Origin: Sulfurimonas marina
Lineage (GTDB): Bacteria; Campylobacterota; Campylobacteria; Campylobacterales; Sulfurimonadaceae
Length of the DNA: 64,000 nucleotides
Direction of reading: 5' to 3'
NCBI RefSeq assembly: GCF_014905095.1
Contig: NZ_CP041165.1
Span: 1,364,001-1,428,000, forward strand
Shown here: piece after piece, positions 42,627 through 51,572 of the stretch
Position numbering within the stretch: the stretch's first letter is position 1
How the letters are laid out: every line of letters begins with the position of its first letter
Notes under the pieces: model-generated
What the model was told of the DNA's origin: nothing
Seen by the model: the letters and a program-made list of their open reading frames with translations, nothing else
The model's database searches: none
Translations under genes and position numbers: made by a program

Positions 42627-43055
42627 CTACTTAAATTTTAAAGTCTGGAAATTTACTTGACTCGGTTCTTGATCGTTTTCATATCTCTCTAAGAGCAAAG
42701 TTACATGGTTAAGCAGTCTATTGAGCAGATATAATTCAGACGGAGTATATTTCGAGCGTGATTCCTGGATAAACTTGAGTAAAAAATCTACCGCTTCTTT
42801 TTCATTTTCGAACTTAATATCTTCGATCAGCTTTTTTACCTCTTCATACTCTGCATCACCACACGTTGAGAGAAAATCGTAACTTAAATCAATTGTCTTC
42901 ATTGTAGGAACCGCTTTTGAAAAGTTAAAATGGTTATATAACATACACCCTATAAAATACTCTATATCAGAGGGTTCAAATTCACTATATTGATGCTCTT
43001 CATCCTCATAGCGCTTATGCCAAATCTCTAAAGCTTTTTCTATATTGTTATTCAT
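42627..43055 (-). CDS. Uncharacterised 142-residue protein
   Basis: Not recognised. The ATG at 43055 has a well-spaced AAGGG and is preferred to a TTG six bases upstream. The protein is acidic and helical (LEIWHKRYEDEEHQYSEF at the start), without signal peptide or membrane helix, and has no clear motif; two cysteines occur far apart. Its stop touches the start of the ThiE-like gene, so both are made from one message. A role linked to that protein is possible but not shown. Confidence 0.6.
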   Translation of the reverse strand: MNNNIEKALEIWHKRYEDEEHQYSEFEPSDIEYFIGCMLYNHFNFSKAVPTMKTIDLSYDFLSTCGDAEYEEVKKLIEDIKFENEKEAVDFLLKFIQESRSKYTPSELYLLNRLLNHVTLLLERYENDQEPSQVNFQTLKFK

Positions 43056-43125
43056 TAGCAACCCTTACGTTTTATTTTTGTAATTATAAGGGAATTTTTT
43101 GTAAATTTAGAATAAACTTTAAACA

Positions 43126-44058
43126 ATGATCAAATTAGACTCAAATAAACTGCAAAATATTGTACTACCGTCAACAAACAAAGCTTTGGCACAAGTTTTA
43201 AAAGATATCGCCCCAAGTGAGAGTGCACTGCTAAGCAAAGCAAAAGATCTCTCCTCCATTTTAAATACAATTTTTAAAGAGTCTGCAACCAATGAGCTTC
43301 AAAACCAAAAACTCTTGGAGCTACTTAAAAACAATCCTACCCTCAAAGAGCTGGGAAATATAAAAACTACCATTAAAGAGCTCCTCGGCTCTTTAGAGAA
43401 TGAGAAACAAAACCTTCCGATCGAAAAACATCTTAAAAGTATGCTCTCAGATATAAAAAATATAGATGATAAGGTACTCAAAGCAAAACTGGAAAATTCG
43501 GGAATATTTTTAGAATCGAAACTCAAAAATCTCAATCCTAAAGATGCCAAAATTCAGGAGCTTCTCTCAAACGATTTTAAAGCCGCACTCCTTAAAACAA
43601 AACAGGAGCTGGAAAGTTCTCTTTTGCCAAACAAAACACAACTGCTTAATATTGTAGATAAACTTTCCCTGCAAATAGACTACTATCAACTGGTATCACA
43701 CCTTTCAAACGGCGCTGCCATGTATATACCTTATGAGTTTAATGCTCTTGAGGATGGTAATTTCACTATTAAAAAAGATAAGAATAATGCTTTCTTTTGC
43801 GATATAGAGCTCAATCTTAAAAAATATGGTGAATTGCGTGTAAGGCTGGGGCTTTTTGAGAAGAAGTACCTTAATGTAAATATATCTACACAAAATCAGG
43901 AGTTAAAACAACTTCTGCAATCGGAGATGAAAGAGTTAAAAGAGCAGCTTAACACAACTGGACTCTTAATTAAAGAGATTCGATTTTTAGACCCAAATCA
44001 GACACAATATGCTTCAGATATAGATGCGGTAAATCTCGGTTTTGAGGCAAAAGTATGA
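43126..44058 (+). CDS. FliK-like flagellar hook-length control protein
   Basis: A 310-residue protein whose N-terminal two thirds is helical and Leu/Lys-rich, with low sequence identity to anything known. The C-terminal part (about residues 195-300; FFCDIELNLKKYGELRVRLGLFEKKYLNVNIS and IKEIRFLD) matches the FliK C-terminal (Flg_hook) fold that contacts FlhB to switch export specificity. Its last four bases overlap the FlhX gene (ATGA), and FlhX is a FlhB C-domain homologue, so the pair likely acts together. Its N-terminal part may act as a molecular ruler. The identification is by position and C-terminal pattern. Confidence 0.6.
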   Translation: MIKLDSNKLQNIVLPSTNKALAQVLKDIAPSESALLSKAKDLSSILNTIFKESATNELQNQKLLELLKNNPTLKELGNIKTTIKELLGSLENEKQNLPIEKHLKSMLSDIKNIDDKVLKAKLENSGIFLESKLKNLNPKDAKIQELLSNDFKAALLKTKQELESSLLPNKTQLLNIVDKLSLQIDYYQLVSHLSNGAAMYIPYEFNALEDGNFTIKKDKNNAFFCDIELNLKKYGELRVRLGLFEKKYLNVNISTQNQELKQLLQSEMKELKEQLNTTGLLIKEIRFLDPNQTQYASDIDAVNLGFEAKV

Positions 44059-44303
44059 AAACAAAAGCAGCAGCACTCAAATACGATGCATCCAAAGACT
44101 CAGCACCAAGAGTAACAGCCAAAGGTGAAGGGAAAACTGCGCAAAAAATTCTAGAGATTGCAAAAGAGAATGACATTCCGATAAAGCAGGATGAAAACCT
44201 GATTGAACTACTTTCAAATGTGGAACTTGATCACGAAGTACCACCTGAAATGTATAAAGCTATTGCCGAGGTCTTCAGTTTTATCTATAAACATACTAAA
44301 TAA
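44055..44303 (+). CDS. flhX: FlhB C-terminal homologue (FlhX)
   Basis: This 82-residue protein corresponds to the cytoplasmic C-terminal part of FlhB/YscU-type export switch proteins: AALKYDASKDSAPRVTAKGEG, IPIKQDENLIELL and VPPEMYKAIAEVFSFIY. The cleavage site of full FlhB (NPTH) is not present, and there is no membrane domain, as expected for FlhX of Helicobacter. It may substitute for the cleaved C-terminal fragment of FlhB in specificity switching. It overlaps the FliK-like gene by four bases. Confidence 0.78.
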   Translation: MKTKAAALKYDASKDSAPRVTAKGEGKTAQKILEIAKENDIPIKQDENLIELLSNVELDHEVPPEMYKAIAEVFSFIYKHTK

Positions 44304-44375
44304 GTTTTTTTAATACTAAAAGTATCAAATTTTCCCTTGAACAAAAAAAAAGCAACATAAGAGTACCAATTTATA

Positions 44376-44394
44376 TAATTGTATGTTACAATTA
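44376..44394. promoter_or_regulatory. Palindrome overlapping the promoter of the GAF-PAS-GGDEF-EAL gene
   Basis: TAATTGTA-TGT-TACAATTA is a perfect 8-bp inverted repeat with a 3-base centre, 27 bases ahead of the ATG at 44421. TATAAT (44374-44379) and TACAAT (44387-44392) both lie in it. This is a good operator candidate; the regulator is unknown. Confidence 0.45.
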
Positions 44395-44420
44395 ACACAA
44401 AAAGGTGATAGGTATATCTT

Positions 44421-46589
44421 ATGTCAAGTGAACAAAACTCGTGCAAAAACTTAGAATTGTTAGAACTTGATGAAGTCCCTATTACACAAAAAGAGTACGA
44501 TAAGATTATTAGCATCCAAAGTAATATTCTTGGCATGGTTGCCGATAATGAAGAGAGTGACGTTGTACTAAACACTTTATGTCGATTGGCTGAAAAGCTT
44601 CTTCCTAATGCTGTTGCTTCTATTATGCTTTTGGATCCAAAAAGCAATTCTCTTAGTGTTTTATCTGCTCCTTCCGTACCAGAAGCCGGTCATAAAGCAT
44701 TGGAAAAATTAAAGCCTGGAAAAGGTGCCGGTTCTTGCGGCAATGCAATCTTTCAAAATGAAGCACAATATGTCGTAGATACATTTGAAGATGAAAGATG
44801 GCTTGACTTAAGAGAACTCGCACACGATTTTAACCTATGTGCTTGTTGGTCCATGCCTGTAAAAGATGAAAATGCTCAACCTATTGCTACGTTTGCTCTT
44901 TCATCTTTTGAACAGCGTTCCCCTTCAAATTTTCATAAAAAATTATTAGAAACTGGTGCTAAGATTATTAGCATTGTCCTAAAAAATATCAAAAAAGATC
45001 AAAAACTAAAACTCTTTTCGTTAGCTACACAAAATGCTTCTGAAGGGATTGTAATTACCGATGAACACAATACTATTATCGAAGTAAACCAAGCCTTTAA
45101 AGATATTTATAAATATGATGAAAGAGATATTATAGGAAAAAATCCAAGTTTCTTATCCTCTCGTAAACAATCCAAAAATTTTTACGATGAGATGTGGAAA
45201 AGTTTAAATGAGACTTCGAAATGGGCAGGAGAGATCGTAAATGTTAATGCTGAAGGAAAAGAGATCACTCAATGGTTAAGCATTAGTGTTTTAGAGTTAC
45301 CGCATCATAAAAAAAACTATCTTGGAATTTTTACAAATTTAACAGAACTTAAACAGGCAAAAATACAGATCGAAGAGATGGCATTTATTGATTCTTTGAC
45401 AGGATTGAAAAACAAATCAAAACTTGAGCATATGTTAGAGTCTTATAAAAATCCTGTAACATTGATTTTACTCAATATCAATAACTTCTCTTATATCAAT
45501 ACCGCTTACGGATACGAGATTGGTGATGCTATTTTACAAGATGTAGCAGAAGTTTTAAAAAACAATTTTGGCAAGCACCATACATTTAGAATTAATTCCG
45601 ATGAGTTTGCTCTGTTATACGAAACAGATATTGACATAAAAAAGGTAGTTAGCGAAATTCAAAAATATTTTTACGGCTCTACTATTATGGTGAAAGATCT
45701 TACCTTTAACATCTCTTTTACCTATGGCGGTGTTTATGTTGATAAAAATGTTTTACGTGATGCTGCAATAGCTTTGAAAAAAGCGAAACAAAACGGGAAG
45801 AACAACCTTTTTATATACAACCATAAAGATGATGTTGCTCTAAATGATCAAAATAAAGAGAATTTCTTTGAATCAAACAGACTCTTACACTCTGCACTTC
45901 TTGAGGATCGAATAGTTCCATATTATCAGGGAATCAGAAACAATAGAACAGGAAAAATCATCAAATTTGAAGTACTTGCTAGAATTGAGGACTTTGATAA
46001 AGTTATCTCCCCTATCGCCTTTTTAGAAGCGGCAAAACTCTCGGGCTTGTTGTTAGAGATCACTAAAGCTATTATAGATAAAAGTTTTTATGAGATGGCA
46101 CAAAACGACTACACCTTTTCTATAAATATTACGGAAGAGGATTTAAACCAACACTACTTAAAAATTTTTCTTCTGGAAAAAGTAAAACACTACAATATCA
46201 AGCCAAATAGAATTGTTTTGGAGGTTTTAGAAGGTATTAGTGCAACAGGAAAAATCAACCATATAGATCAGTTAAAAAGTTTAAAAGAGTGCGGATTTAA
46301 AATCGCCATAGATGATTTTGGTTCAGAATATTCTAACTTTGAAAGAATTTTAGATATGGATATAGACTTCTTGAAAATAGATGCACGATATATTAAAAAT
46401 ATTGACACCGATCCGAAAAGTTACGAGATAACAAGAGCTATAAGCTTTTTTGCTAAAAATGCAAATATTCCTGTTATCGCAGAGTTTGTACATTCTCAAT
46501 CGATTCAGGAAAAACTTGAAGAACTTGATATCGAGTTCTCTCAAGGCTACCTCTTTAGTGAGCCTTCACCTCAGCCGATTGAGAAATAA
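44421..46589 (+). CDS. GAF-PAS-GGDEF-EAL protein with degenerate catalytic motifs
   Basis: A 722-residue soluble protein with a GAF domain (about 30-180, including PGKGAGSCGNAIFQNEAQY), a PAS domain (about 200-310, with NTIIEVNQAFKDIYKYDERD), a GGDEF-type domain (about 315-470) and an EAL-type domain (about 490-720). The GGDEF site reads RINSDEF, so two Gly are lost and the cyclase is probably inactive. The EAL site is partly degenerate (EVL for EAL, DDFGSEYSN, AEFVHS for AEGVE), although the key Glu, Asp-Asp and Lys positions are retained. It may be a c-di-GMP or GTP sensor or a residual phosphodiesterase. A palindromic operator candidate sits before it. Confidence 0.85.
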   Translation: MSSEQNSCKNLELLELDEVPITQKEYDKIISIQSNILGMVADNEESDVVLNTLCRLAEKLLPNAVASIMLLDPKSNSLSVLSAPSVPEAGHKALEKLKPGKGAGSCGNAIFQNEAQYVVDTFEDERWLDLRELAHDFNLCACWSMPVKDENAQPIATFALSSFEQRSPSNFHKKLLETGAKIISIVLKNIKKDQKLKLFSLATQNASEGIVITDEHNTIIEVNQAFKDIYKYDERDIIGKNPSFLSSRKQSKNFYDEMWKSLNETSKWAGEIVNVNAEGKEITQWLSISVLELPHHKKNYLGIFTNLTELKQAKIQIEEMAFIDSLTGLKNKSKLEHMLESYKNPVTLILLNINNFSYINTAYGYEIGDAILQDVAEVLKNNFGKHHTFRINSDEFALLYETDIDIKKVVSEIQKYFYGSTIMVKDLTFNISFTYGGVYVDKNVLRDAAIALKKAKQNGKNNLFIYNHKDDVALNDQNKENFFESNRLLHSALLEDRIVPYYQGIRNNRTGKIIKFEVLARIEDFDKVISPIAFLEAAKLSGLLLEITKAIIDKSFYEMAQNDYTFSINITEEDLNQHYLKIFLLEKVKHYNIKPNRIVLEVLEGISATGKINHIDQLKSLKECGFKIAIDDFGSEYSNFERILDMDIDFLKIDARYIKNIDTDPKSYEITRAISFFAKNANIPVIAEFVHSQSIQEKLEELDIEFSQGYLFSEPSPQPIEK

Positions 46590-46600
46590 ACTTCTCAATC
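46577..46600. terminator. Hairpin between the GGDEF-EAL gene and polA
   Basis: GATTGAGAA (46577-46585) and TTCTCAATC (46592-46600) form a perfect 9-bp stem with a 6-base loop at the convergent ends of the two genes. No strong U-tract follows, so it is a plausible but unproven terminator. Confidence 0.45.
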
Positions 46601-46614
46601 TCCCTTGCCTCTTA

Positions 46615-49332
46615 TTATTTTAGTTGGCTCCAGTTGTCACCGATATTAAGTGAGGCTTTTAACGGGATATTTAACTTATAAATATCCTCCATTATAGACT
46701 GAAATTTTTTCCCAAGCTCATCTGAAACTGCTTCATCCACTTCAAAGATAAGTTCATCGTGAATCTGTAGCAACATTTTAGCGCCCAAGTTCTCTTTTTC
46801 AATCGTTTTAATAATTTTATTCATTGAAAGCTTAATCAGATCACTCGCACTCCCTTGAAAAACACTGTTTACACTCTCACGCTCATAAGCGGCTTTAAAC
46901 ATAGGTGTCGCATTTTCATAGTCAAAATATCTTCTTCTACGAAGCAGTGTCTCTATGTAGCCTTTCTCTTTAGAGCCGTCTACAATTGATCTAAAATAAG
47001 TTTTTACAGTTGGAAATGATTCAAAGTACTTCTCTATAATCGCCTTTGCCTCTTTTGTCGTAATTCCCAACGTATCTGAGAGTTTTTTCTGTCCCATTCC
47101 ATATAGAAGTCCAAAGTTTACAGTTTTGGCAATACCTCTTTTTTGGGCAGCTTCCTCCTCGCCAAATAAAACGATGGCAGTTTGCAGGTGGATATCTTTA
47201 TTATGATTAAAAGCATCAACAAGTACAGGATCCCCAGAAAAGTGTGCTAGCAGACGCAATTCAATCTGCGAGTAATCTATCCCTATAAGTTTTTTCCCTT
47301 TTGGTGCTACAAATGCTTGACGGATCTTTGCTCCAAGCGGTGTACGTGTAGGAATATTTTGCAAGTTAGGATTTTTAGAACTAAGTCTCCCTGTTGCCGT
47401 TCCCGTTTGTACAAAAGATGTATGGATACGGCTATCTTCGCTCTCACGTGCTAATTTTAATAACGGTTCAATATAAGTAGAGTAAAGTTTATATACTTCA
47501 CGATACTCTAAAAGCTTCGGTATGATCTCATGAGAATCTTTGAGTGAGCTAAGAACCTTTTCGTCTGTAGAGTACCCAGTCTTAGTTTTCTTTCCTACAG
47601 GTAATCCTAACGTTTCAAAAAGTACTACACCTAACTGCTTTGTAGAGTTAATATTGAACTCTCCGCCTGCAAGTGTATATATCTCTTGTGTCAGTGTTTG
47701 AATATTGGCTTGTACCTCTGTTAAAAACTTCTCTAAGAAAGCTGTATCAACGGCAATACCTGTTTCTTCCATTTTTAAAAGTGTTTGTAAAAACGGGATC
47801 TCTATATCATCTGCTTCATCTATAAGATGATCAGCATTTTGCAATTCTAGTTTTTGTAAGAAAAGGTTATAGAGTTTAAAAGTGATATATGCATCTTCAG
47901 CCGCATATTTACATGCTTGCTCCAGCTCTACCGATGCAAATGTCTCCCCTTTTTTCACCGTATCTTTAAACGCAATCATTTTATGGTTTAAAAGTTTTTC
48001 CGAGAGTTTATCGAGAGAGAGTGCCGCTTCAGGATTGATAAGCCACGCGAGTATCATACTGTCGCTGTATACACTTAACTCTTCCCCTACAAACTTGTTA
48101 AGAAAGTGAAGATCAAACTTGATGTTATGCCCAACTATTAAAGAGTTAAAAATCTTTTTAATTGCATCCTTTGCATCATCTTCACTGATCTGCTCACCAA
48201 CACCCAGATAAAAATGTCCAAACGGTACATAATACGCTTCATCTTCATTAAAACAAAATGAGAACCCTACAAGCTTATCGTTTTCATAATCAAGCCCCGT
48301 AGTCTCTGTATCGAAAGCTACGATAGTCAATTCTTCTAACTTTGCGATCACATCATCAAGCGTTTTCTTATCTGTGATTAGAGTTGTTTTAAACTCCTCT
48401 GCACTATGATCTTCTGCTATCTCTTCATTTGCTTTTTGAACAGCTTTCTCTTTTTGCTCATCACTTACCATATTTTTGGCATGAAGTGTTCGAAGTATAG
48501 CATTTTGTTCATACTGAACAAGTTCATCATAGATATTTAAAAACGGGTTTTCAACATCCATCTTGTACTCTTCAAAATCAAGCGTATCAAACGCATCGTC
48601 ACGAAGCGTTACAAGTTGTTTTGACATATAAGCCTGATCTTTTGAAGCTATAAGCTTCTTTTGATTTGCACCTTTTATCTCGTCTATATGAGCATAGATA
48701 TTATCTAAAGTTCCATATTCTTTTAAAAGCTTCTCAGCCCCAACTTTTCCTATCCCTTTTACACCTGGAACGTTATCGGCACTGTCACCTAAAATAGACT
48801 GATAATCGATAAACTGTTTTGGAGTTACACCGTACTTTTCATAACAAGCTTCTTCATTAACGCTTTTTCTTTTAATAGCATCGACGATAGTGACATTATC
48901 ATCATCTATAAGCTGATAAAGGTCTTTATCGTGTGAAACTACACGAACTTTATACCCTTTATCTTTTGCAAACTTTACAACAGTGGCTATCATATCATCC
49001 GCTTCAAAACCGGTAAGACCAAGAGTTTTATAACCCATTTTATTGATCCACTCAATAGCAACAGGGAGCTGCATTGTAAGTTCAGGCGGTGGAGCTTGAC
49101 GATTTGCTTTATAGTTTTCATCTATCTCGTTTCTAAAAGTATCCCCTTTAGAATCAACAGCAAAAATAATATAGTCACTATCGTGATCTTTTTGCAATGT
49201 AGAGATAAAGTTTGTAAATCCTGTTAAAAGTCCTGTCGGAAAACCATCTTTTGTTTTTAAGTGCTGCGGAAGTGCGTAAAAGCTTCTAAAAAAGAAGCCG
49301 AATGTATCTATAACTGTAACTACTTTAGACAT
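46615..49332 (-). CDS. polA: DNA polymerase I
   Basis: A 905-residue protein with the three PolA domains: an N-terminal 5'-3' flap exonuclease (VIDTFGFFFRSFYALP, GFEADDMIATV, LGDSADNVPGVKGIG), a 3'-5' proofreading domain with its DxE intact (VAFDTETTGLD, about residue 340), and a family A polymerase domain (KKLIGIDYSQIELRLLAHFSGD; the O-helix RGIAKTVNFGLLYG; and LLQIHDELIFEV). It fills gaps during repair and removes RNA primers. Length is normal. It is followed downstream by only a hairpin and the convergent GGDEF-EAL gene. Confidence 0.97.
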   Translation of the reverse strand: MSKVVTVIDTFGFFFRSFYALPQHLKTKDGFPTGLLTGFTNFISTLQKDHDSDYIIFAVDSKGDTFRNEIDENYKANRQAPPPELTMQLPVAIEWINKMGYKTLGLTGFEADDMIATVVKFAKDKGYKVRVVSHDKDLYQLIDDDNVTIVDAIKRKSVNEEACYEKYGVTPKQFIDYQSILGDSADNVPGVKGIGKVGAEKLLKEYGTLDNIYAHIDEIKGANQKKLIASKDQAYMSKQLVTLRDDAFDTLDFEEYKMDVENPFLNIYDELVQYEQNAILRTLHAKNMVSDEQKEKAVQKANEEIAEDHSAEEFKTTLITDKKTLDDVIAKLEELTIVAFDTETTGLDYENDKLVGFSFCFNEDEAYYVPFGHFYLGVGEQISEDDAKDAIKKIFNSLIVGHNIKFDLHFLNKFVGEELSVYSDSMILAWLINPEAALSLDKLSEKLLNHKMIAFKDTVKKGETFASVELEQACKYAAEDAYITFKLYNLFLQKLELQNADHLIDEADDIEIPFLQTLLKMEETGIAVDTAFLEKFLTEVQANIQTLTQEIYTLAGGEFNINSTKQLGVVLFETLGLPVGKKTKTGYSTDEKVLSSLKDSHEIIPKLLEYREVYKLYSTYIEPLLKLARESEDSRIHTSFVQTGTATGRLSSKNPNLQNIPTRTPLGAKIRQAFVAPKGKKLIGIDYSQIELRLLAHFSGDPVLVDAFNHNKDIHLQTAIVLFGEEEAAQKRGIAKTVNFGLLYGMGQKKLSDTLGITTKEAKAIIEKYFESFPTVKTYFRSIVDGSKEKGYIETLLRRRRYFDYENATPMFKAAYERESVNSVFQGSASDLIKLSMNKIIKTIEKENLGAKMLLQIHDELIFEVDEAVSDELGKKFQSIMEDIYKLNIPLKASLNIGDNWSQLK

Positions 49333-49338
49333 GAAAGT

Positions 49339-50163
49339 TTATAACCCTTCTTCTTCGATAATATCTAACATATCGTCAATAGCATCTTCTATAGCTTCAT
49401 GGTTATACCCTGCATCTCTTGCTTTACGAAGTGCAAAGTTGATGGCTTGTTCAGACAAAGGTTTATTGATAGGTAAAGCAGTTTTTACAATATGCAACGC
49501 CATTGCATACTCTTTAACCTCATCTGGCGCAGATGCAGGTTCATCGGCAAAACGGATCATCTCTACAAACTCTTTGTCAAAGCCCCAGTGTTCAAACACC
49601 TCAGCCGTAACTTCGGCACTCGTTACACCCACATACGACTTTTCAACTTGTGCCAGATTATTTGACATCTCAATTTCAGATTTGAAACTTACATCTTCAT
49701 CTTCTTTGATTACGTCACTTGCAATAAGAATTTTTCCAGTCTCCTGTAAAAAAGCTGCGAGGTACAATTTTTCCGCTTTTTTCTTATCGATCTTGCCGTA
49801 CCATCTATTCATCATGGTTGCTTGCAAAGAAGAGATCTCTGCAAATCTCTCACTTGTAATACCGTATGGTTGCATATCGACATTGAGCAGTTTTCTTAAG
49901 GCATTACCAAGGGCGATAGTCCTTGTCATACTCATTCCAAAAAGCGAAACTGCCTGACCGACATTTTTAATCTCCCTACCGAAGCCGTAAAGAGGTGAGT
50001 TTGCCGTTTTTAAAAGGTTAGCTACAATCATCGGGTCATGTTCAATCACCTTAGTAAGATCAGAAACTCCAGCTTCTTTATCTGCAAACACTCTATCTAT
50101 ATCTGCAATAGTTTTAGAAAGTGGAGGAAGGGATTTAATACTCTCTACAATTGAGCTTTTCAT
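49339..50163 (-). CDS. HDOD-domain protein
   Basis: A 274-residue soluble protein with an HDOD domain (about residues 15-215): LPPLSKTIADIDRVFADKE, VIEHDPMIVANLLKTANSPLYG, FLQETGKILIASDVI. HDOD is an HD-fold relative that keeps structure but usually loses the metal-binding HD residues, as here. Such proteins act in signalling, often together with c-di-GMP or chemotaxis systems; the partner is unknown. It is six bases upstream of polA in the same direction. Confidence 0.82.
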   Translation of the reverse strand: MKSSIVESIKSLPPLSKTIADIDRVFADKEAGVSDLTKVIEHDPMIVANLLKTANSPLYGFGREIKNVGQAVSLFGMSMTRTIALGNALRKLLNVDMQPYGITSERFAEISSLQATMMNRWYGKIDKKKAEKLYLAAFLQETGKILIASDVIKEDEDVSFKSEIEMSNNLAQVEKSYVGVTSAEVTAEVFEHWGFDKEFVEMIRFADEPASAPDEVKEYAMALHIVKTALPINKPLSEQAINFALRKARDAGYNHEAIEDAIDDMLDIIEEEGL

Positions 50164-50233
50164 ATCTCTAATACCTTTTTTTTTAATTATTTTATTTTTT
50201 ATTATAGCGAATTCTAAATTTAATTATCTACAC

Positions 50234-50941
50234 CTAATGACACTGTTGTACCGTTTTTAAAGGATCTGTAATATACTCATATCCATTGTAAATTGTAAAA
50301 CCGCCATAGAGGATAACTGCTACACTCGATAAACTCATCATCATATTTCTAAAGTTTGTTGCACTTGCCATTGAGGACAAAAATCCAAGTCCAAACATTG
50401 CCGGAATTGTACTTATTCCAAAAATAAACATCACTAATGCTCCATACAACGGACTTGCTGTTGATGCCGCAGTGATCGCAAAAAAGTATACAAAACCGCA
50501 TGGAAGCAGTCCGTTAAGCATTCCAAGAACAAAAAAACTAAAGTTTGATTTGGAGTTTAAAATAGAGCGAAAACTCTCTTTATAAAGTTTAGATGAGGAG
50601 AAAGTATGTTCAATCACTGTTAAAAATTTAATTTTCCCCATAAGTGACAAGCCGGCCAAGATCATCACAACTCCGGCAACAACAAGCAAAGCACCGTTTG
50701 CACTATTTGAAAATGTCACAACGCCGCCGAGTGCTCCAAAAACAGCACCTAAGAGTGTGTATGTAAACACTCTTCCAAGACTGTAAAGCAGATGCGCTAC
50801 ACTCTTTGAAACTTTTGAGCTTTGCGGCTCAATTTTAATACTTGAATAGGCAAGAACTATTCCTCCGCACATACCTATACAATGCCCAAAAGATCCTAAA
50901 AACGCTATGCTTATGATCGCTATAATATTAACTGTATCCAC
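50234..50941 (-). CDS. UreH/SafE-like membrane protein (DsbD_2 family)
   Basis: A 235-residue membrane protein with six helices and two conserved Cys motifs, GHCIGMCGGI (Cys21 and Cys25) and NGLLPCGFVYF. These are marks of the DsbD-gamma-like family (sulfite exporter TauE/SafE, cytochrome-biogenesis type). In respiring Proteobacteria such proteins sit beside copper and cytochrome oxidase maturation genes. It is encoded directly after the NosL-like gene, stops and starts abutting, so the two are probably a copper-delivery or oxidase-maturation unit. Substrate is inferred from the family only. Confidence 0.75.
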   Translation of the reverse strand: MDTVNIIAIISIAFLGSFGHCIGMCGGIVLAYSSIKIEPQSSKVSKSVAHLLYSLGRVFTYTLLGAVFGALGGVVTFSNSANGALLVVAGVVMILAGLSLMGKIKFLTVIEHTFSSSKLYKESFRSILNSKSNFSFFVLGMLNGLLPCGFVYFFAITAASTASPLYGALVMFIFGISTIPAMFGLGFLSSMASATNFRNMMMSLSSVAVILYGGFTIYNGYEYITDPLKTVQQCH

Positions 50942-51445
50942 TTATTTGTCCGTTAAAATTTTTCTTATTTTTGGATCTAGCATCGTTTCACCGCGAAGTG
51001 TAAAAAGTTTCATCTCTCCATAAGTTACTAAATGTTCTTTTTTTTGTTCATACGCACCAAAACCAAATCCCATAGGTGTGATCTCATTTCGTGAATAATA
51101 TGCTTCTTTTGCATCGATCCACTTATTTGTATCTCTACTCATCACCCAGATTTTCACCTCATCTTTAAACGGTTTGTTTTCAAGCCATAAAACGAAATCT
51201 CCGTGATCATGAAAAAACCAAGTTTTACCATCTTTTGCCACCACCTGAGATGCATAAGAGAGCTCATCTATAATCATCCCGCAATAACTGTCTTGATATT
51301 TATGCAATTCTATTTTTAAAGGAAGTTGTTTGAGGTTTCCCTCTTTTATCACCACCATATGTTGTGTTTTCCCTAAAGAAAGGAATATAGATACTATTAC
51401 TATCACAAAAACTAAGACTATTAAAATCGGTGCTATTTTTTTCAT
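50942..51445 (-). CDS. NosL-like copper-binding membrane-anchored protein
   Basis: A 167-residue protein with an N-terminal membrane anchor (residues 5-24), no lipobox, and the NosL-type opening SYCGMIIDELSYASQVVAKD with Cys55 and Met57 as likely metal ligands, followed by TWFFHDHGDFVLWLE. NosL proteins bind Cu(I) and help insert copper into nitrous-oxide reductase. No nos genes are in the window, and the UreH-like gene follows, so a general periplasmic copper chaperone role is as likely. The family call rests on the CGM motif and the spacing of aromatic residues. Confidence 0.68.
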   Translation of the reverse strand: MKKIAPILIVLVFVIVIVSIFLSLGKTQHMVVIKEGNLKQLPLKIELHKYQDSYCGMIIDELSYASQVVAKDGKTWFFHDHGDFVLWLENKPFKDEVKIWVMSRDTNKWIDAKEAYYSRNEITPMGFGFGAYEQKKEHLVTYGEMKLFTLRGETMLDPKIRKILTDK

Positions 51446-51572
51446 GTATGTATTATACTTGGATAATCTTAATAAGCTTTTTAGTCACTAAAACATATTA
51501 GTTTAAATCCCTGCCATTACTCGCAGTTTATTATGCTATTATGAATCATATTAACAACTAGGATAAAATAAG

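Noticed and set aside
51446-51572. tRNA or small RNA in the gap before rhlE
   Set aside because: I could not find a cloverleaf, and the AT-rich gap reads as an ordinary promoter region.
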